From positions 7,782,204-7,846,203 of the forward strand of contig NC_045139.1 in NCBI RefSeq assembly GCF_008831285.2: a stretch of 64,000 nt of DNA, written 5' to 3'. The position numbers and the translations under genes are program-made. Origin of the DNA: Nymphaea colorata (taxonomy: Eukaryota; Streptophyta; Magnoliopsida; Nymphaeales; Nymphaeaceae). Below, piece by piece: positions 61,301 to 64,000 of this stretch. Each line of letters starts with the position of its first letter. Within the stretch, counting starts at the first letter, position 1. Under the pieces are notes generated by a model. That model ran no database searches and was not told the origin of the DNA. It saw only the letters and a list, made by a program, of their open reading frames with translations.

Positions 61301-62356
61301 AATATTCGCCAATAATTAAACAAAGAAACCAGGGATATAAAAGCCGCTATTATCACAACAATATTCAAGCAGAAGCTGCATAGCGACTGAATAAGATGAT
61401 GATACAATGGGTTAAGTCCAATGTTGACACAACAAGGCTTAGTTGGCTGGATTCCAGATTTGGATTCATTTGGGATCTTAGGCTAGAATTTTTTTTATCT
61501 TATTGTGGTGTTATCAATCTTTTTGCGTTGGACCTATTGTTTGGGGATCTGAGATCCAATTCAAAGCTAGGTTTTGGCCCTCTTGAAAGGGGTTCTTATC
61601 TTTTGTTTTAGACTAATTGGATATTAAGCAAAACCCTATTTTCCTATTGCAATTAAATTCCTTCCGATTTCCATGTCTTTCCTTTTCATTTTTATTCTTC
61701 TTTGGTGCTTGTCGGGTTTAGAGCTAACACTCTAATCACTGAGTTGATATCTAGATAACGGTGCAAGAACTGCATACAACTGGCTAAAAGCCGAAGTTGA
61801 GATCTTCGAGTTGAAGGAGATGAAAAGTTCAATAATCCTGGATGCAGCTGCGGGCATACTCTGCTAGGAATCTGCCCAGCCACAGCTTGACTGTCAACTG
61901 AAGAAGGAAAATAATTAAGAGGCATTGGGAGATCATGCGTTAGAAGTTACATCGCTCACTCAATCAATTACACGTTCAACACTTAAAACTAAGCCACCTA
62001 GTTGAATGCAGAAACGGTACAAGAAGAACAACCAAGAAAACAAGCAACGTCTCGAACCCAGTCATGAATCATAAGATAATTCCAAGTCTCCATAGAAACA
62101 AAACGAAATTGACGAACTTCTTTCGCAATTGGAAATTCAAGTAGGCGTCCAAATTGTGAGATTATAGAACATGGACGCTCAAGCATGCTTCCAGAAGAAT
62201 GGTAGTTTATCACCAATTTTACTCCAATGGGATAAAGATTCAGTAGTGAGGAAGGTAAAAAGACGACAGACCCGGAACGGTAGAACAGGATGAAGGAGAT
62301 GATGGGGAGCAGAAGCTTCTCGCGGGAACGACGAGGACCGAATTCAATATCACCAT
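55371..62356 (-). CDS. CPBP/CAAX-like intramembrane protease, plastid type
   Basis: Nine minus-strand exons: 62356-62272, 61897-61778, 61109-61039, 60874-60608, 58997-58937, 57983-57859, 56006-55944, 55855-55731, 55512-55371. All phases close, giving 352 residues, near the length of Arabidopsis At5g60750. The N-terminus (MVILNSVLVVPARSFCSPSS) looks like a plastid transit peptide. Family motifs occur in order: PGVSEELLFRGALLP with the EExxxR glutamates, split by an intron between the two Glu codons; FGVLHLGNG with the second-motif histidine; and MASHSLNNLIGG with HxxxN. Several hydrophobic segments surround them. Family members are membrane metalloproteases or scaffold-like proteins; the plastid substrate is unknown. 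The exon 5 donor was set at tatctt|gtaagg because the alternative gag|gtatct leads to a stop. Confidence 0.9.
56007..57858 (-). other. Sixth intron of the protease gene
   Basis: 1.85 kb, GT...AG. It carries the R2 repeat copy B and AT-rich filler. No coding domain seen. Confidence 0.7.
57005..57316 (+). repeat. Dispersed repeat R2, copy B
   Basis: Same landmark order as 9553-9812 (gtataatacggtgggcttga, ataacacaaacatcaaaaga, tgtttggcatta, tgtgactatgg). An extra internal hairpin of aaaaaacgtgttttttcctt and its near inverse aaaaaacacgtttttttt lies at 57220-57275. Confidence 0.75.
58620..58729. mobile_element. Small MITE-like element
   Basis: Left end gggggcatttggcaacagaa and right end gctgccgaatgcaccc are imperfect inverse copies; inner parts acactgtgttagtg and aacaccgatgcggtgtt extend the match. 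It sits in an intron of the protease gene. It resembles the element at 63520-63622. Confidence 0.55.
58998..60607 (-). other. Fourth intron of the protease gene
   Basis: 1.6 kb, GT...AG, about half of it occupied by the CGTATCG-rich element at 59256-59950. No exon of the gene was found inside. Confidence 0.7.
59256..59950. mobile_element. CGTATCG/CGATACG palindrome-rich element
   Basis: Two clusters of the word cgtatcg and its reverse complement cgatacg lie at 59272-59345 and 59785-59940, with near-palindromes such as gtatcgtacgatac, and an AT-rich middle. The outer edges aatgttatcaaagg and ggacaacatt are weakly inverse. In the right half, a minus-strand frame (60078-59620) ends in RERFSPFASSFSSEEAND, which might be the tail of a lost transposase. 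I infer a non-autonomous DNA transposon, probably hAT-like. The target-site duplication is not clear. Confidence 0.55.
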
Positions 62357-62358
62357 CC

Positions 62359-62392
62359 TCTCTCTCTTTCTCTCGCTCTCTCTCTCTCTCAG
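62359..62392 (-). repeat. GA-rich run in the leader of the protease gene
   Basis: Broken gagagagagagcgagagaaa run on the coding strand, ending a few bases before the ATG at 62356. Confidence 0.7.
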
Positions 62393-62715
62393 TGGCGGCT
62401 GCCGTATGCCCGGGAAGATAAAGAACACGGGGAGATATGGCTCGGGCCAGCCCAAAGCATCACTCGTTTCATAAAGTTTTCACCTCGTTGGGCGCGAGGC
62501 CCAGAAGAAGAATGCACCAGAGGCTGCAAATAGCTGGGCTCGGAGCTGCGGCTGGCGGGCAACTGAGAGGCAAGCTGCGGCAAACTGCCTTTCTCGCTAC
62601 AAAAACACCAGTGAAAACCTCACACGCAGATCAGATTTTATGATAATTTGAAAATTAACAGATGTAGTTTTATCAAGTCATAAACTCCGACTGTGTTCAT
62701 GCTCTTTTTAATTCC

Positions 62716-62935
62716 TACAATTTTTACATTTTTCATATATTTGTGTAGCTCAATCATTGCGTAGATTGAATTTTATAAAATGTTAAAATTGAGTATTGGA
62801 TTTGTCCAACCACAAAAAAATGGGGTACAATTTTTACATTTTTCATATATTTGTGTGGCTCAACCATTGCGTAGATCGAATTTTATAAAATGCTAAAATT
62901 TAGTATTGGCTTTGTCCAACCACAAAAAATGGGGG
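62716..62935 (+). repeat. 110-bp tandem duplication
   Basis: Copies at 62716-62825 and 62826-62935 both read tacaatttttacatttttca ... cattgcgtagat ... ttgtccaaccacaaaaaa, with about ten differences. Confidence 0.9.
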
Positions 62936-63249
62936 AGCTAGACACGCCATCGTCATGTTTGTATTTACTCTTACCTTTCAAAAATATCTGGCAGCTCGGA
63001 TATATATATATATAGAGGCGTTAGACACTTACATGGCGCATGGATGAAGAATAATATCAGCTCTTAGTCTTTTTCAGATAAACAATTGAAAATAAATAAG
63101 AAAGAAAATGTGATATGAAGTATTTCAGTCATGTAATATTAAATCACATATTTGTCTCATAGTTTTTCTCTCAACATCTGAAAAAGAACATAAGTCCAAA
63201 ATTATTCCTTATCCATGTAATGTAGCATCTACCAATTGTTCTCTCTCAC

Positions 63250-63295
63250 ACTTTATATATATATATATATATAATATAATATAATATAATATAAT
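63250..63295. repeat. AT and TATAA microsatellite
   Basis: Alternating AT that turns into repeated ataat pentamers. Confidence 0.85.
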
Positions 63296-63519
63296 TGCCC
63301 GACTCTGCTTCCCTTGTCCGAACCAATTCATGCCCATGAGCTTCATGGGCAGGTTGTAGCCTGGCCAGTAAGTCCAAGCTCGACTCAAACTACCTAGTCG
63401 CCCAAATTGCACCAGGCTGGTCAACTAGTTGGGCATGTCCATGTCATTCCAGTCAATCCCATACAAGAAATCGGGTGACTAACCTAATACCACGCATTGT
63501 CCAGCCTTATCCTAACTTA

Positions 63520-63622
63520 GGGGCATTTGGTAACAAGACAACTAACACGGTGTTCGATGAACATGGAATACCAGGATTCAAATGTACTATAAATCTATGT
63601 TAGTGTTCTTGTTGCCAAACAG
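63520..63622. mobile_element. Small MITE-like element
   Basis: Left end ggggcatttggtaacaagac and right end gtgttcttgttgccaaac are inverse copies with mismatches. It is the same family as 58620-58729. Confidence 0.55.
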
Positions 63623-64000
63623 GAAGATTCTCTTTTCAACTTGCTTTAACTTCGGGCATGACTGAAGAGTGACAGCAGCTTGCCCACGATAGCCAGCAAA
63701 AGCACCTTATTGGAAACCAGGCTTTACAGCCATTAAAATTATGACAGGTTAACTAAACTGAAGGAACAAGCTGGGGAAGCATCTTCAAGCTGTATAAAGC
63801 AAGGTTTCAAAGACAAGTGGAATAGGATCGCTATGCTCAGATTTTACAGGACATTGATGTTTCACAACCTGTAAACTTCTCATCCATACCTAAAGGAAAG
63901 ACGTTTGCAGGCCATGCAGAAACTGGTGTCATGGGTCGACTAGGAGCTGCATCAACTTTACAGGTTTTGGACAGACTACAAACAAGTTTCTGGATGGAAC

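Larger units (their letters stand above)
62357..64000. other. Upstream of the protease gene and terminal intergenic DNA
   Basis: 62357-62640 is the GC-rich promoter or leader side with a GA/CT run. The rest is AT-rich with a 110-bp tandem duplication, an AT/ATA microsatellite (63250-63295) and a MITE-like element. No gene seen at the right edge. Confidence 0.5.

Noticed and set aside
61998-62216. A minus-strand 72-codon frame as first exon of the protease gene
   Set aside because: The ATG at 62356 gives a transit-peptide-like start and splices in phase to 61897, whereas this frame has no donor and ends in a stop.

Overview
The window is nuclear DNA of a flowering plant. It has widely spaced genes with GT-AG introns from under 100 bp to 4.7 kb, long AT-rich intergenic stretches, decayed LINE pieces, several families of short inverted-repeat elements and many AT, GA or CT microsatellites. 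No bacterial-style operon, CRISPR array, rRNA or convincing tRNA was seen. The species cannot be fixed from the sequence alone. All products were recognised by reading translations and splice signals, with no database search.

Seven protein genes are supported. Plus strand: a short BAG-type ubiquitin-like protein (10741-11667, 2 exons); a membrane-anchored SAM-dependent methyltransferase-like protein (16073-16849, with a probable spliced 5' leader); the pentatricopeptide protein matching Arabidopsis EMB1006/At5g50280 (20198-23906, 2 exons); and cytochrome b5 (39596-42308, 3 exons). Minus strand: a 63-residue protein resembling ATP synthase subunit e, whose two exons lie 4.7 kb apart (31867 to 26996); an NAD-dependent glycerol-3-phosphate dehydrogenase of 11 exons and 376 residues (50406 to 44868); and a plastid-type CPBP/CAAX-like intramembrane protease of 9 exons and 352 residues (62356 to 55371). 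For the four multi-exon genes of three or fewer introns and for the two long minus-strand genes, exon phases were followed by hand and close without a stop.

Layout: 1-10.7 kb is repeat-rich intergenic DNA (LINE zinc-knuckle remnants, two copies of a 450-bp inverted-repeat element, tandem duplications). 10.7-24 kb carries three plus-strand genes; a 190-bp duplicated block lies upstream of the methyltransferase. 24-32 kb holds a LINE/RNase H remnant and the subunit e-like gene. 32-39.5 kb is a repeat island with a 74-bp (AT)n run, a 78-bp tandem repeat, and a 0.7-kb insertion carrying a promoter-like TATA box and a coiled-coil ORF, possibly a pararetrovirus or LTR fragment. 39.5-50.4 kb holds cytochrome b5 and the dehydrogenase. 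50.4-55.3 kb is gene-poor. 55.3-62.4 kb is the protease gene, whose introns host a palindrome-rich CGTATCG element and a second dispersed repeat.

The genes are housekeeping functions of plastid, mitochondrion and ER (plastid RNA handling, plastid membrane proteolysis, mitochondrial ATP synthase, glycerolipid precursor supply, microsomal electron transfer). Their adjacency looks like ordinary plant gene order, not a functional cluster. I found no convincing new biological system; the most unusual items are the promoter-bearing insertion at 34.7-35.5 kb and the palindromic intronic element at 59.2-59.95 kb.
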